Assembly: GCA_021154945.1 (NCBI GenBank)
Contig: JAJNQF010000094.1
Coordinates: 1 to 13,655 of the forward strand
Source: Sphingomonas sp.
Lineage (GTDB): Bacteria > Pseudomonadota > Alphaproteobacteria > Sphingomonadales > Sphingomonadaceae
Length of the DNA stretch: 13,655 bases
Direction: 5' to 3'
Program-made: the position numbers and the translations under genes
Part shown: positions 1 to 6,139 of the stretch, in pieces
Layout: each line of letters opens with the position of its first letter
How positions within the stretch are numbered: position 1 is the stretch's first letter
The notes under the pieces: generated by a model
The model's input: the letters and a program-made list of their open reading frames with translations, nothing else
The model's database searches: none
Told to the model about the DNA's origin: nothing

Positions 1-150
1 AGGCTTTCGGCGGTGGAGGTCAATAGGATCGCGAACGGATTCGCACCGGTTGACATCAGCTCACGGGTCCCCAATGTAACGGGCATGTACGCTCCTGCGA
101 CACATAAGCGTTTCCGCGACCACGCCGGCCAACTCGCCGCACGCGGCTAG
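1..150 (+). CDS. 3' end of an unrecognised gene (partial)
   Basis: Frame 1 is open from the window edge to a TAG at 148-150, giving 49 residues and no start in view. The peptide ends in FRDHAGQLAARG and contains VDISSRVPNVTGMY. I do not recognise a family from this piece. Support for it being a real gene end comes from the strong stem-loop that begins inside its stop codon and from moderately high G/C at third positions (about 34 of 49 codons). That is lower than in the clear genes of this window. It has no downstream partner on the same strand within 100 bp, so it is probably the last gene of its transcript. Confidence 0.5.
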   Translation, partial: RLSAVEVNRIANGFAPVDISSRVPNVTGMYAPATHKRFRDHAGQLAARG

Positions 151-186
151 CCCGAACTCGCGGCTGCGGCCGTTCGAGTTCGGGCT
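149..186 (+). terminator. Stem-loop terminator overlapping the stop codon
   Basis: AGCCCGAACTCG (149-160) and CGAGTTCGGGCT (175-186) are perfect 12-bp inverted arms. The 14-nt interior can itself pair, CGGC 161-164 with GCCG 169-172. The left arm starts with the last two bases of the TAG stop. There is no long T-run afterwards, only tctatt-type sequence, so it may act without a classical U-tract or as an mRNA 3' end stabiliser. Confidence 0.7.
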
Positions 187-252
187 CTATTCGATCTGAC
201 CTTCGGGACGCGTTCTGCGCGCCCTTGATCTCGAATAAGTGGAAACCATGCG

Positions 253-537
253 GTGGAAAACCAAGTCTCGAAGTCCGACGATTCGTGTCAGGATGACCGT
301 CAGCGTCAAGTCGCAAGTCCTGCACCTCAGCCTTTCCTGCGGATGAGACCACAAGGCTTCTTCTCGAATAGATTCGATCTGGAGATCGTGGAGGACCACT
401 CGAAGGCCGATGTCGAAGATCGCCAGAGTCAAGACGAACATTGGCTGAGCCGACTCATGGAGCTCAACCTGTTGCTGCTGATTGTTCTGGTTGGTGTCCC
501 GGTGCTGGTATACTGCGTCTTGTCTTCGGCGGGTTAG
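253..537 (+). CDS. Doubtful small ORF with a C-terminal membrane segment
   Basis: A GTG-started frame of 94 codons could also begin at ATG 343, leaving about 64 residues. The N-terminal part is polar and acidic. The C-terminal part, about residues 70-90 (LLLLIVLVGVPVLVYCVL), would make a single tail-anchoring membrane helix. I recognise no family. No good ribosome binding site precedes either start. Third-position G/C is clearly lower than in the well-supported genes, and the opposite strand is also open (187-621). It may be a small membrane protein, a remnant of transferred DNA, or chance. Confidence 0.22.
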   Translation: MENQVSKSDDSCQDDRQRQVASPAPQPFLRMRPQGFFSNRFDLEIVEDHSKADVEDRQSQDEHWLSRLMELNLLLLIVLVGVPVLVYCVLSSAG

Positions 538-847
538 AGCAGGACGAGGGCCCGCTCCACGTCGCGTCCAGGCGATGACGGACGGGGACCTCCAGCGCAT
601 CCCACCGAGACCTCGGGTCACCGGCAGATGTCAGGCACCTAGGACCGGTTGAAAACGACGGCGGTGAACGCGGGCAAGTCCGTTCGTGACGTTGCACCGC
701 GTGAGCCGATCGGGCGCAGCCTCCCGACCGGGATGGTCGGGGTCCCGGAGATCGATCAGAAGCCGCGCGCCGGCAGGTTCCCTCACGACGTTCGACCGCG
801 CAAAGGACAGAGCATGCAGATGGGCCGACGGAGTTTGGTCCAGGGTC
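538..847. other. Intergenic stretch without a supported gene
   Basis: I see no convincing coding sequence here; the open frames are extensions of frames antisense to the carbonic anhydrase gene. A perfect hairpin, CCCGACC (723-729) with GGTCGGG (735-741) around a 5-nt loop, lies about 110 bp beyond the carbonic anhydrase stop. It could mark that gene's transcript end, although no T-run follows on the minus strand. Confidence 0.5.
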
Positions 848-1465
848 TCAGAGCCAGCGAACCTCGCCGGTCGAGAGGCTGTAGACCGCACCGACGATCT
901 TCAGTCTACCCGCCTCCTGCGCCTCCTCCAGCACCGCCTCATAGTTCCGCAGCCGATCGACCACGCGGCGAACGTTCTCTTCGACCGACCGCTCGACCAG
1001 GTCGCCTTCGCCGATCCGCTGCATGGCAAGGACGGAAGGTATGATCGGCGCGATCATCGGACCGATGCTTCCGGGAAAGCGCGTATCCTTCGTGACCACA
1101 TCGGTCGCTGCCACGACCGCCCCGCACGCCTCATGACCCAGCACGACCACGAGTGGCACGCTGAGCGCGACGACGGAGTACTCAATGGACCCCATACCGG
1201 CGATATCAACGTTGTTGCCCGCGGTGCGGACGATGAACATGTCGCCCAAACCGGTTCCGAACAGCAGTTCGGGCCCCACCCGCGAATCGGAGCATCCGAC
1301 CAGCGTCACGTAGGGATGCTGGGATTTCGCCAGCGCCAGCCTTCGATCGTGCGATATGTCGTTGGGAGTGGGTTTGTCTGCGACGAAGGCTGCGTTGCCG
1401 TCCTTCAGCTTCTGCAACGCCTCGTCGGGAGTCGGCTGCTTCGTCGTTTCGATCGTACCGGCCAT
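848..1465 (-). CDS. Beta-class carbonic anhydrase
   Basis: This gene encodes a zinc enzyme that interconverts CO2 and bicarbonate, acting in the cytoplasm because no signal peptide is seen. In the 205-residue product, CSDSR (58-62) supplies the first zinc cysteine C58 and the catalytic Asp60/Arg62 pair. HEAC (111-114) supplies zinc ligands H111 and C114. The conserved IVRTAGN stretch (78-84) and the SIEYSV segment (93-98) are also present, and the length is normal for the family. I chose ATG 1465 because AAGGA (1479-1475) lies 9 nt upstream. The longer start at 1474, giving three extra residues, would touch that AAGGA with no spacer. The gene is divergent from wrbA across a 371-bp region rich in repeats. 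The family assignment is secure, but the physiological role here (CO2 supply, pH) cannot be read from the sequence. Confidence 0.95.
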   Translation of the reverse strand: MAGTIETTKQPTPDEALQKLKDGNAAFVADKPTPNDISHDRRLALAKSQHPYVTLVGCSDSRVGPELLFGTGLGDMFIVRTAGNNVDIAGMGSIEYSVVALSVPLVVVLGHEACGAVVAATDVVTKDTRFPGSIGPMIAPIIPSVLAMQRIGEGDLVERSVEENVRRVVDRLRNYEAVLEEAQEAGRLKIVGAVYSLSTGEVRWL

Positions 1466-1511
1466 CTGGGTCATTCCTTATTCGTACGGGTCGCGTATAC
1501 CCAACATGACA

Positions 1512-1538
1512 AAAAGTTCATGATGAAAAGTTCATGAT
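1512..1538. repeat. 14-bp tandem repeat upstream of carbonic anhydrase
   Basis: AAAAGTTCATGATG (1512-1525) is followed at once by AAAAGTTCATGAT (1526-1538). Each unit holds the palindrome TCATGA. On the minus strand a third, partial TCATG continues the 14-bp spacing toward the carbonic anhydrase start, about 45 nt from it. The position and phasing suit stacked binding of a regulator near the promoter, or simple tandem duplication. Confidence 0.7.
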
Positions 1539-1723
1539 CCTGCCATTCCCCGGAATGCCTCCGGCGCGAGGCGGCAGCCCTGATCGTGCCCAGCCGAGAT
1601 GGCGTCCAGGTACGGCGGCGCATCGCCCGGACCGACATCGACCCCTGTCGCCGTTGGCCGCCGCTGGATATCCGAGAATAGAAGACCTTGCGGAATCCAT
1701 TCCGTTCACCGCGAGCTGACGTG

Positions 1724-1750
1724 GAACTGTTCTATTTACTGGAATAGTTC
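1724..1750. promoter_or_regulatory. Dyad operator candidate upstream of wrbA
   Basis: GAACT-g-TTC and GAA-t-AGTTC form inverted arms around a 9-nt centre, with 8 of 9 pairs matching. An inner pairing, CTATT with AATAG, also exists. The site lies 86 bp before the wrbA ATG. Its core TTCTATTTACTGGAATAG (1730-1747) closely resembles sequence upstream of the LysR gene at 6199, so I propose that LysR as its binder. Confidence 0.55.
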
Positions 1751-1836
1751 GGTTGGTTTTATCCGACTACTCGAACTCTCCGTCCGTGGTCACTGGAGGT
1801 CCGCTGATATCGAAACGACGCGGCGGGAGACTTCGC

Positions 1837-2436
1837 ATGGCTAAAGTACTGGTTCTTTACTATTCCACCTATGGTCATACCGAGACGCTCGCCGATGCGA
1901 TCGCCGAGGGTGCCCGTTCGACCGGGGCGGTGGCGGACGTGAAGCGTGTTCCCGAGACGGTCCCCGAGGACATCGCCCGCTCGAACCACTTCAAGCTCGA
2001 TCAGGCGGCTCCCATCGCACGGGTGTCCGACCTCGAGGATTACGACGCGATCGTGATCGGCACCGGCACGCGCTACGGCCGCATCACGTCCCAGATGGCG
2101 GCGTTCCTCGATCAGACCGGAGGCCTGTGGGCGCGCGGCGCGCTGAACGGGAAGGTCGGCGGCGCCTTCACCTCGACCGCTTCGCAGCACGGCGGCCAGG
2201 AGACGACGCTCTTCTCCATCATCACGAACCTCATGCATCTCGGACTGGTCGTCGTCGGACTGCCCTACAGCCACCAGGGCCAGATGACCCTCGACGAGGT
2301 CGTCGGCGGTTCCCCGTACGGCGCGACGACGATCACCGGTGGCGACGGCAGCCGTCAGCCGAGCGAGATCGAGTTGGAGGGCGCGCGTCATCAGGGCGAG
2401 CTGATCGCCAGGACCGCAGCAAAGCTCTTCGACTGA
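1837..2436 (+). CDS. wrbA: NAD(P)H:quinone oxidoreductase, WrbA type
   Basis: WrbA is a flavodoxin-like FMN enzyme that reduces quinones by two electrons using NAD(P)H, avoiding semiquinone radicals; it forms cytoplasmic tetramers. The 199-residue product has the FMN phosphate loop YYSTYGHTE (8-16), the GTGTRYGRITSQM segment (75-87) and the STASQHGGQETTL flavin/active-site segment (113-125), all diagnostic of WrbA. The length is typical. ATG 1837 was chosen because the protein then begins at the family's usual MAKVLVLYYS; an in-frame start at 1753 would add 28 unlike residues. CGGGAGA at 1823-1829 is the likely ribosome binding site. It leads a same-strand run with YceI (63-bp gap), cytochrome b561 and a second YceI, which suggests a quinone-related operon. 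The dyad at 1724-1750 is its likely control site. Confidence 0.95.
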   Translation: MAKVLVLYYSTYGHTETLADAIAEGARSTGAVADVKRVPETVPEDIARSNHFKLDQAAPIARVSDLEDYDAIVIGTGTRYGRITSQMAAFLDQTGGLWARGALNGKVGGAFTSTASQHGGQETTLFSIITNLMHLGLVVVGLPYSHQGQMTLDEVVGGSPYGATTITGGDGSRQPSEIELEGARHQGELIARTAAKLFD

Positions 2437-2461
2437 ACCCGCGGCGTCGGCCGCATGACGC

Positions 2462-2488
2462 CGACATCAAGATCGACATCCCGACATC
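2462..2488 (+). repeat. Three CGACATC direct repeats before yceI
   Basis: CGACATC occurs at 2462-2468, 2474-2480 and 2482-2488, in the short gap between wrbA and the ribosome binding site of the YceI gene. A small stem, GTCGGC 2446-2451 with GCCGAC 2460-2465, overlaps the first copy. The function is unknown; chance duplication is possible. Confidence 0.5.
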
Positions 2489-2499
2489 GGAGGAAATCC

Positions 2500-3111
2500 A
2501 TGCACACATTGTTCAAGATCGCAGCGGGCTTCGCCGTGCTCGCCGCTTCCGCCCCCATCGTCGCACAGGCGAACCACGATCCCGCGGCGGTCCAGGCCGG
2601 CACCTACGCCATCGAAAGTACGCACACGCTCGTCCAGTTCAGCGTCAACCACTTCGGCATCAACGACTATTTCGGCACGTTCCCGGGCGCGACCGGTTCG
2701 TTGACGATCGATCCGCGCGACATCGCGAACGCGAAGGTCGAGGTCACGCTTCCGGTGGCATCGGTGTCCACGACCAACGCGACGCTCGACAAGGAGCTGG
2801 TCGGTGCCGACTGGTTCGATGCCGGCCGCTTCCCCACCATCCGCTTCGTATCGACCAGGGTCGTACGGACCGGTGCCAACGCCGCTGCCATCACCGGCAA
2901 CCTGACGATGCACGGCGTCACGCGTCCCATCACGCTCAATGCGACCTTCAACGCCTCGGCGGTGAATCCCCTCAGCAAGGCCTACACGCTCGGCTTCAAG
3001 GCAAGCGGAGTCGTCCGGCGTACCGAGTTCGGCGTCAGCAAGTACGCTCCGCTCGTGAGCGACGAGACGACGCTGACGATCACTTCGGCGTTCGAGAAGA
3101 AGTCGAACTGA
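2500..3111 (+). CDS. YceI-family periplasmic lipid/isoprenoid-binding protein
   Basis: YceI proteins are lipocalin-like beta-barrels that bind long isoprenoid or quinone-like molecules in the periplasm. The 203-residue product begins with a signal peptide, MHTLFKIAAG followed by a hydrophobic run, with a likely cut after AQA at residue 24. The mature part has YceI landmarks: YAIESTHTLVQFSVNHFG near the start, a GxF-type turn (YFGTFPG), DWFDAGRFPTIRF in the middle, GNLTMHGVTRPITL, and RTEFGVSKYAP toward the end. ATG 2500 is preceded by GGAGGA (2489-2494); the longer frame from 2455 would bury the signal peptide. It follows wrbA and precedes cytochrome b561, the common genomic partner of YceI. 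The exact ligand is not known from sequence. Confidence 0.92.
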   Translation: MHTLFKIAAGFAVLAASAPIVAQANHDPAAVQAGTYAIESTHTLVQFSVNHFGINDYFGTFPGATGSLTIDPRDIANAKVEVTLPVASVSTTNATLDKELVGADWFDAGRFPTIRFVSTRVVRTGANAAAITGNLTMHGVTRPITLNATFNASAVNPLSKAYTLGFKASGVVRRTEFGVSKYAPLVSDETTLTITSAFEKKSN

Positions 3112-3119
3112 ACCGGTTT

Positions 3120-3184
3120 GGCGTCCGCCGCTCGCGGACGCCGCCTTCCATCGCTTCGCGCCGCCCTCCCTGGCGCGGAGCGAT
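3120..3184 (+). other. Two strong intercistronic hairpins
   Basis: GGCGTCCGC (3120-3128) pairs perfectly with GCGGACGCC (3134-3142). ATCGCT-t-CGCGCC (3150-3162) pairs with GGCGCG-g-AGCGAT (3172-3184), a 13-bp stem with one T-G wobble and a 9-nt loop. They fill the 90-bp gap between the YceI and cytochrome b561 genes, and no T-run follows. They probably protect or separate mRNA segments so that upstream genes are expressed more than downstream ones. Partial termination is the alternative. Confidence 0.7.
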
Positions 3185-3201
3185 ACCTGTCAGGAGACGC
3201 C

Positions 3202-3792
3202 ATGCGCGCCCCGTCCAGATACTCCGCCATAGCGATCCTGTTCCACTGGACGATCGCCGTCCTAGTCCTCGCCAACCTCGTGCTCGGCTGGCGGATGGGC
3301 TTCCTCAAGGGAATGGCGCAGTTCGAGCTCTTCCAGCTTCACAAGTCGATGGGGATCACCGTCCTCGTACTAAGCGTCGCGCGTCTGGCATGGCGACTGG
3401 GGCATGGTGCTCCGCCTCTGCCCGCCGGTATGCGACCGTGGGAGCGCGGAGCGGCGCATGCGACGCACTTCTTCTTCTACGTCATGATGATCGGCATGCC
3501 GCTGACCGGCTGGGCCATGGTGTCGGTCAGCCCGTGGAACATCCCGACGCTGCTCTGGCACTACGTCCCCTGGCCCCACATCGCCTTCCTCCATCAGCTG
3601 GCCCCGGCATCGAAGTCCGCCGTCGAGGCGGCCAGCGGCAACATCCACCTGTACCTCGCGTACGGGGGCGCCGCGCTGATCGCTCTGCACGTCGGTGCCG
3701 CCCTGAAGCACCAGTTCGTCGTACGCGACGGCGTGCTCGCGCGGATGCTCCCGTCCTTCCGTTCCACCTCCGACACGCCCCAGGAGTCCTGA
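3202..3792 (+). CDS. Cytochrome b561 (bacterial CybB-like)
   Basis: This inner-membrane di-heme b cytochrome has four transmembrane helices and is known in the family to oxidise ubiquinol. In the 196-residue product the expected heme ligands are visible: H15 (ILFHW), H47 in LHKSMG, then H149 and H163 with the family's 14-residue spacing. The motif RLAWR (61-65) follows helix 2, and MPLTGW (99-104) lies in helix 3. Hydrophobic helices fall near residues 12-30, 50-64, 90-110 and 148-168. ATG 3202 has CAGGAGA (3191-3197) upstream; the frame from 3118 would add 28 polar residues and is unlikely. It sits between two YceI genes, and the second starts three bases after its stop. The context suggests electron transfer linked to periplasmic quinone-like ligands. 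Confidence 0.93.
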   Translation: MRAPSRYSAIAILFHWTIAVLVLANLVLGWRMGFLKGMAQFELFQLHKSMGITVLVLSVARLAWRLGHGAPPLPAGMRPWERGAAHATHFFFYVMMIGMPLTGWAMVSVSPWNIPTLLWHYVPWPHIAFLHQLAPASKSAVEAASGNIHLYLAYGGAALIALHVGAALKHQFVVRDGVLARMLPSFRSTSDTPQES

Positions 3793-3795
3793 TCA

Positions 3796-4353
3796 ATGCG
3801 CCACCTTCTACCGATCGCCGTCGTGATCGCCGCTCCGGCTCTCGCCGCCCCCGCCCCTCAGTGGACGGTCGACAAGGCTCATTCGCAGGTCACCTTCCAG
3901 GCGAGCATGAACGGTCAGCCGATCAACGGCAGCTTCCGTCGCTTCAACGCGCGGATCGCCTTCGATCCGGCCAACCTCGCGGGTTCCAGCGTGGCGGCCG
4001 CCATCGACACCGGCTCGGCCGCTACCGGAGATCAGACCCGCGACGAGGCCCTGCCTACGCCGGACTGGTTCAACGTCCGCGCGTTCCCACGTGCGACCTT
4101 CACCGCCAAGCAGTTCAAGAGCCTCGGCAACGGCCGGTTCCAGGCGATCGGAACCCTGACCATCCGCAACTCCAGCAGGCCGGTGGTGATGCCGTTCCAG
4201 CTGTCGGTGAACGGGAACGTCGCGCAGATGCGCGGCACCATCAGCATAGACCGTCGCATGTTCGGCGTCGGGCAGGGGCAGTTCAGCACCGCCGACGCGG
4301 TCGCCGCCAACGTGAAGGTGAACGTCACGATCCGTGCCACCAGGGCCGGGTAG
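3796..4353 (+). CDS. Second YceI-family periplasmic protein
   Basis: The product is 185 residues with a short signal peptide (MRHLLPIAVVIAAPALA, cut near residue 17-18). The mature protein shows YceI landmarks: WTVDKAHSQVTFQ, then NGSFRRFNARIAFDP, TPDWFNVRAFPRATF, GTLTIRNSSRPVVMPF and RRMFGVGQGQF. It is clearly divergent from the YceI protein encoded at 2500: the loop after the first strands reads MNGQPINGSF instead of VNHFGINDYFGTF. The two may therefore bind different ligands. ATG 3796 lies three bases after the cytochrome b561 stop, and CAGGAG (3781-3786) inside that gene is the likely ribosome binding site, so the two are probably translated together. It is the last gene of the run; a hairpin-rich gap follows. 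Confidence 0.92.
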   Translation: MRHLLPIAVVIAAPALAAPAPQWTVDKAHSQVTFQASMNGQPINGSFRRFNARIAFDPANLAGSSVAAAIDTGSAATGDQTRDEALPTPDWFNVRAFPRATFTAKQFKSLGNGRFQAIGTLTIRNSSRPVVMPFQLSVNGNVAQMRGTISIDRRMFGVGQGQFSTADAVAANVKVNVTIRATRAG

Positions 4354-4801
4354 AATCGCGTCGCCGCGGACCTACGAGCCGCATGATGGGGCGGGACCAC
4401 GCCCGCTTTCGCCCGCCCGGCCGTAGCGCCGGGCGGGACGATTGCCATTCGCCGCCGGGCCGGTTCGCCGCCGGCGGGGCGCGTGTGAGCATCGACCTTA
4501 CCCGCCCGCACCGTACCGACCATGGCGTCGCGCGATCTGGGACCCTGGAGCAGGGACGCGCCGCCGCTCTTTCGGGTGCCTTGATCGCGGCGTGCCATGC
4601 CTCCTCGAAGGACGCGATCGGATGGCGGGGCCGGCGACGAGCGTCGATCAGGACCGTCGAGCGGCGCCCCGTCTTGTCGAACACTGACGACGATCTATCT
4701 CGTGGCGAGGAACACGGATCGATGCTCCGCGTCGCACCTCGAGAGGCCATGTCGTGACGAGGCAGCGCCCATCCCCTCCCTTGCTTCGTCGAGGAAGACC
4801 C
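4354..4801. other. 448-bp gap between YceI and Crp-type regulator
   Basis: I see no supported gene. The first 90 bp hold two GC-rich hairpins that probably end the wrbA-YceI transcript. The rest has open frames on both strands with low-complexity, arginine-rich translations typical of non-coding GC-rich DNA. GAGGAAG at 4791-4797 is the ribosome binding site of the regulator. Confidence 0.5.
4391..4437 (+). terminator. Paired GC-rich hairpins after the YceI operon
   Basis: GCGGG (4391-4395) pairs with CCCGC (4402-4406) and is followed by TTT. Next, CCCGCCCGGC (4412-4421) pairs perfectly with GCCGGGCGGG (4428-4437) around a 6-nt loop. The second stem lacks a T-run. Position, 40-85 bp after the last gene, supports a transcript end. 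Confidence 0.6.
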
Positions 4802-5512
4802 ATGCCGCATCCTCTTTCAAGCTTCATAGAACAGCTCGCGAGATACGGTCCGTTGAGCACCGGCAATCGCAAGTCGATCCTCGAGCTTCCAACGGTCGTC
4901 GAACGCATCGACAGGCAGACCCATCTCGCGCGCGAAGGCGACGTCGGAGGATCCCTCCTCGTTCTGACGGGGGGATTCGCCCTGAGGCAGAAGGGCTCGA
5001 ACGACGGCGGTGATCAGATCTCCGCCTTGAATCTGCAGGGCGACCCGTTGAACCTTCCCTCGATGTATCTGGCGGCGTACGATTCCGACGTCGTGGCGTT
5101 GGCGGGGGCCGAGGTGGCGTCGGTTCCTAAATCGGACTTCCTCTCCTTGACCGAGGACAGTCGGGCGGTGGCGTACGCCATCCTGAGGATGTCCCTGGTC
5201 GATGCCTGCATCGGTCGCGAATGGCTTCTGAACGTGGCGTGCCGCGATGCACGATCCAGGATCGCCTACTTCCTGTGCAGTCACGCGGAGCGGATGGGTG
5301 AGCGAGGTCTCGTATCCGATGGCGCCTTCGATGTGCCGTTGACGCAGGAACAGCTCGGAGCCGTCACGGGGCTGACCTCGGTGCACGTGAACCGCAAGCT
5401 GAAGTCGCTGGAGACCGAAGGTCTGATCGCTCGGAAAGGTCGATCGGTAAGGATACTGAACATCGAGGATCTGATGACGGCCGGGAGCTTCAAGCCGTCA
5501 CGTCTGCGTTGA
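4802..5512 (+). CDS. Crp/Fnr-family transcription regulator
   Basis: The product is 236 residues, the size usual for the family. An N-terminal beta-roll sensor domain (about 20-125, with EGDVGGSLLVLTGGFAL as its core) is followed by a long dimer helix (about 125-155). The C-terminal winged helix-turn-helix reads LTQEQLGAVTGLTSVHVNRK (about 178-197), then LKSLETEGLIARKGRSVRIL. There is no N-terminal cysteine cluster as in oxygen-sensing FNR, and the cAMP-contact residues of CRP are not evident. The signal is therefore unknown. Start ATG 4802 has GAGGAAG (4791-4797) before it; an in-frame ATG at 4754 lacks comparable support. It stands alone on its strand with no partner within 250 bp. Its targets cannot be read from the sequence; the neighbouring quinone-related operon is one guess. 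Confidence 0.9.
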   Translation: MPHPLSSFIEQLARYGPLSTGNRKSILELPTVVERIDRQTHLAREGDVGGSLLVLTGGFALRQKGSNDGGDQISALNLQGDPLNLPSMYLAAYDSDVVALAGAEVASVPKSDFLSLTEDSRAVAYAILRMSLVDACIGREWLLNVACRDARSRIAYFLCSHAERMGERGLVSDGAFDVPLTQEQLGAVTGLTSVHVNRKLKSLETEGLIARKGRSVRILNIEDLMTAGSFKPSRLR

Positions 5513-5662
5513 TCGTCGACCAGGACCTCGAGGCTTGAAGACTCCGTGACCGGCGATCGGCTTTTCGGAAGAGGCGAAGCATCGCGGCTCCGCTGATCGT
5601 CTTCATCATGAGGGCCCCCGGTCGGAGCAGGACCGCCACGATCCCGAGTGCCGACGTGCGGT

Positions 5663-5748
5663 GGTCGTTGAACGACCGGCTGGCGGTTCGGATCGAGCTT
5701 CCCCGTCCTGCTACGCCGGTTCTTGAGGAAGGCCGTCACTTCGTGACG
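5663..5748. terminator. Two small inverted repeats between convergent genes
   Basis: GGTCGT (5663-5668) pairs with ACGACC (5672-5677), and CGTCAC (5734-5739) pairs with GTGACG (5743-5748). Each has a 3-nt loop. They lie in the 258-bp gap between the regulator ending at 5512 and the minus-strand gene ending at 5771. They may be transcript ends, one for each direction, but neither has a T-run. Confidence 0.4.
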
Positions 5749-5770
5749 TAACGATCCCCGGAGGGCGGAC

Positions 5771-6070
5771 TCAGGCGGCCAGCATCGCGAGGGCGATGAT
5801 CTGGTCGCGGCTGAAGCCGGATGCCAGGAGGCTCTGGACCCGCCGCTCCGGAAGGCGGCGACTGAGACGCGCTTCGCATACGAAGCCGCGGATCGCCTCC
5901 AGTCTGGGATCCGCAAGAGCCTGCGCGCGCTCCCGGCCGAAGACTCGGCGCAGGAATCCGCCGAACCGACCCGTAGGTTCTTCGGATGTGCAGCCATGGC
6001 GTCCAGCGTCGGAGAGGGCGATCGACACCGCCTGCCACTCGATGTCGGTCAGCTCCGGGTAGTTGCGCAT
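5771..6070 (-). CDS. Small protein of unknown function, 99 residues
   Basis: I do not recognise a named family. The product is soluble, with no signal or membrane segment. It begins MRNYPELTDIEWQAVSIAL, a likely helix, has a Gly/Arg-rich middle (GRFGGFLRRVFGRERAQ), and ends in two predicted helices (RRVQSLLASGFSRDQIIALAMLAA). The C-terminal helix pair looks like a small DNA- or protein-binding helix bundle, but no helix-turn-helix can be asserted. The coding case is good: GGAGA lies 7-8 nt before ATG 6070, the reading frame is G/C-biased, and the sequence is protein-like. The overlapping minus-strand frame 5281-5997 is far less so. The gene is divergent from the LysR gene at 6199 across 128 bp, so it may be a target of that regulator. 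Confidence 0.75.
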   Translation of the reverse strand: MRNYPELTDIEWQAVSIALSDAGRHGCTSEEPTGRFGGFLRRVFGRERAQALADPRLEAIRGFVCEARLSRRLPERRVQSLLASGFSRDQIIALAMLAA

Positions 6071-6139
6071 CTCAATCTCCGATCGGATTCGATGAGCCTC
6101 TCCTAGATCCGGCGCTCCCCCGATCGGAGCCCGATAATG

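Larger units (their letters stand above)
1466..1836. promoter_or_regulatory. Divergent control region between carbonic anhydrase and wrbA
   Basis: This 371-bp region contains no supported gene but several symmetrical elements. There is a tandem repeat at 1512-1538 and a palindrome CATTCC-cc-GGAATG at 1544-1557. A second palindrome, CGGAAT-cc-ATTCCG, lies at 1691-1704, and a longer dyad at 1724-1750. I could not pick convincing -35/-10 pairs. On the minus strand a GTATAC element at 1495-1500 could serve as a -10 for carbonic anhydrase. A purine-rich CGGGAGA (1823-1829) sits before the wrbA ATG as its likely ribosome binding site. Confidence 0.55.

Noticed and set aside
686..1537. A 283-codon frame antisense to carbonic anhydrase
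   Set aside because: The opposite strand carries all the beta-carbonic anhydrase motifs; this frame has no recognisable domain.
2127..4757. An 876-codon open frame on the plus strand
   Set aside because: It overlaps wrbA, both YceI genes and cytochrome b561 in another frame. Its translation is Arg/His/Pro-rich low complexity, a GC-bias shadow.
4325..4810. Minus-strand frame with a stretch (RHPIASFEEAWHAA) faintly like a tyrosine integrase
   Set aside because: No catalytic Arg/His/Tyr motifs follow and the remainder is low-complexity, so I do not call an integrase remnant.
5281..5997. A 238-codon minus-strand frame overlapping the Crp-type gene end and the 99-aa gene
   Set aside because: It is Arg/Ser-rich, has no domain, and conflicts with two better-supported genes.
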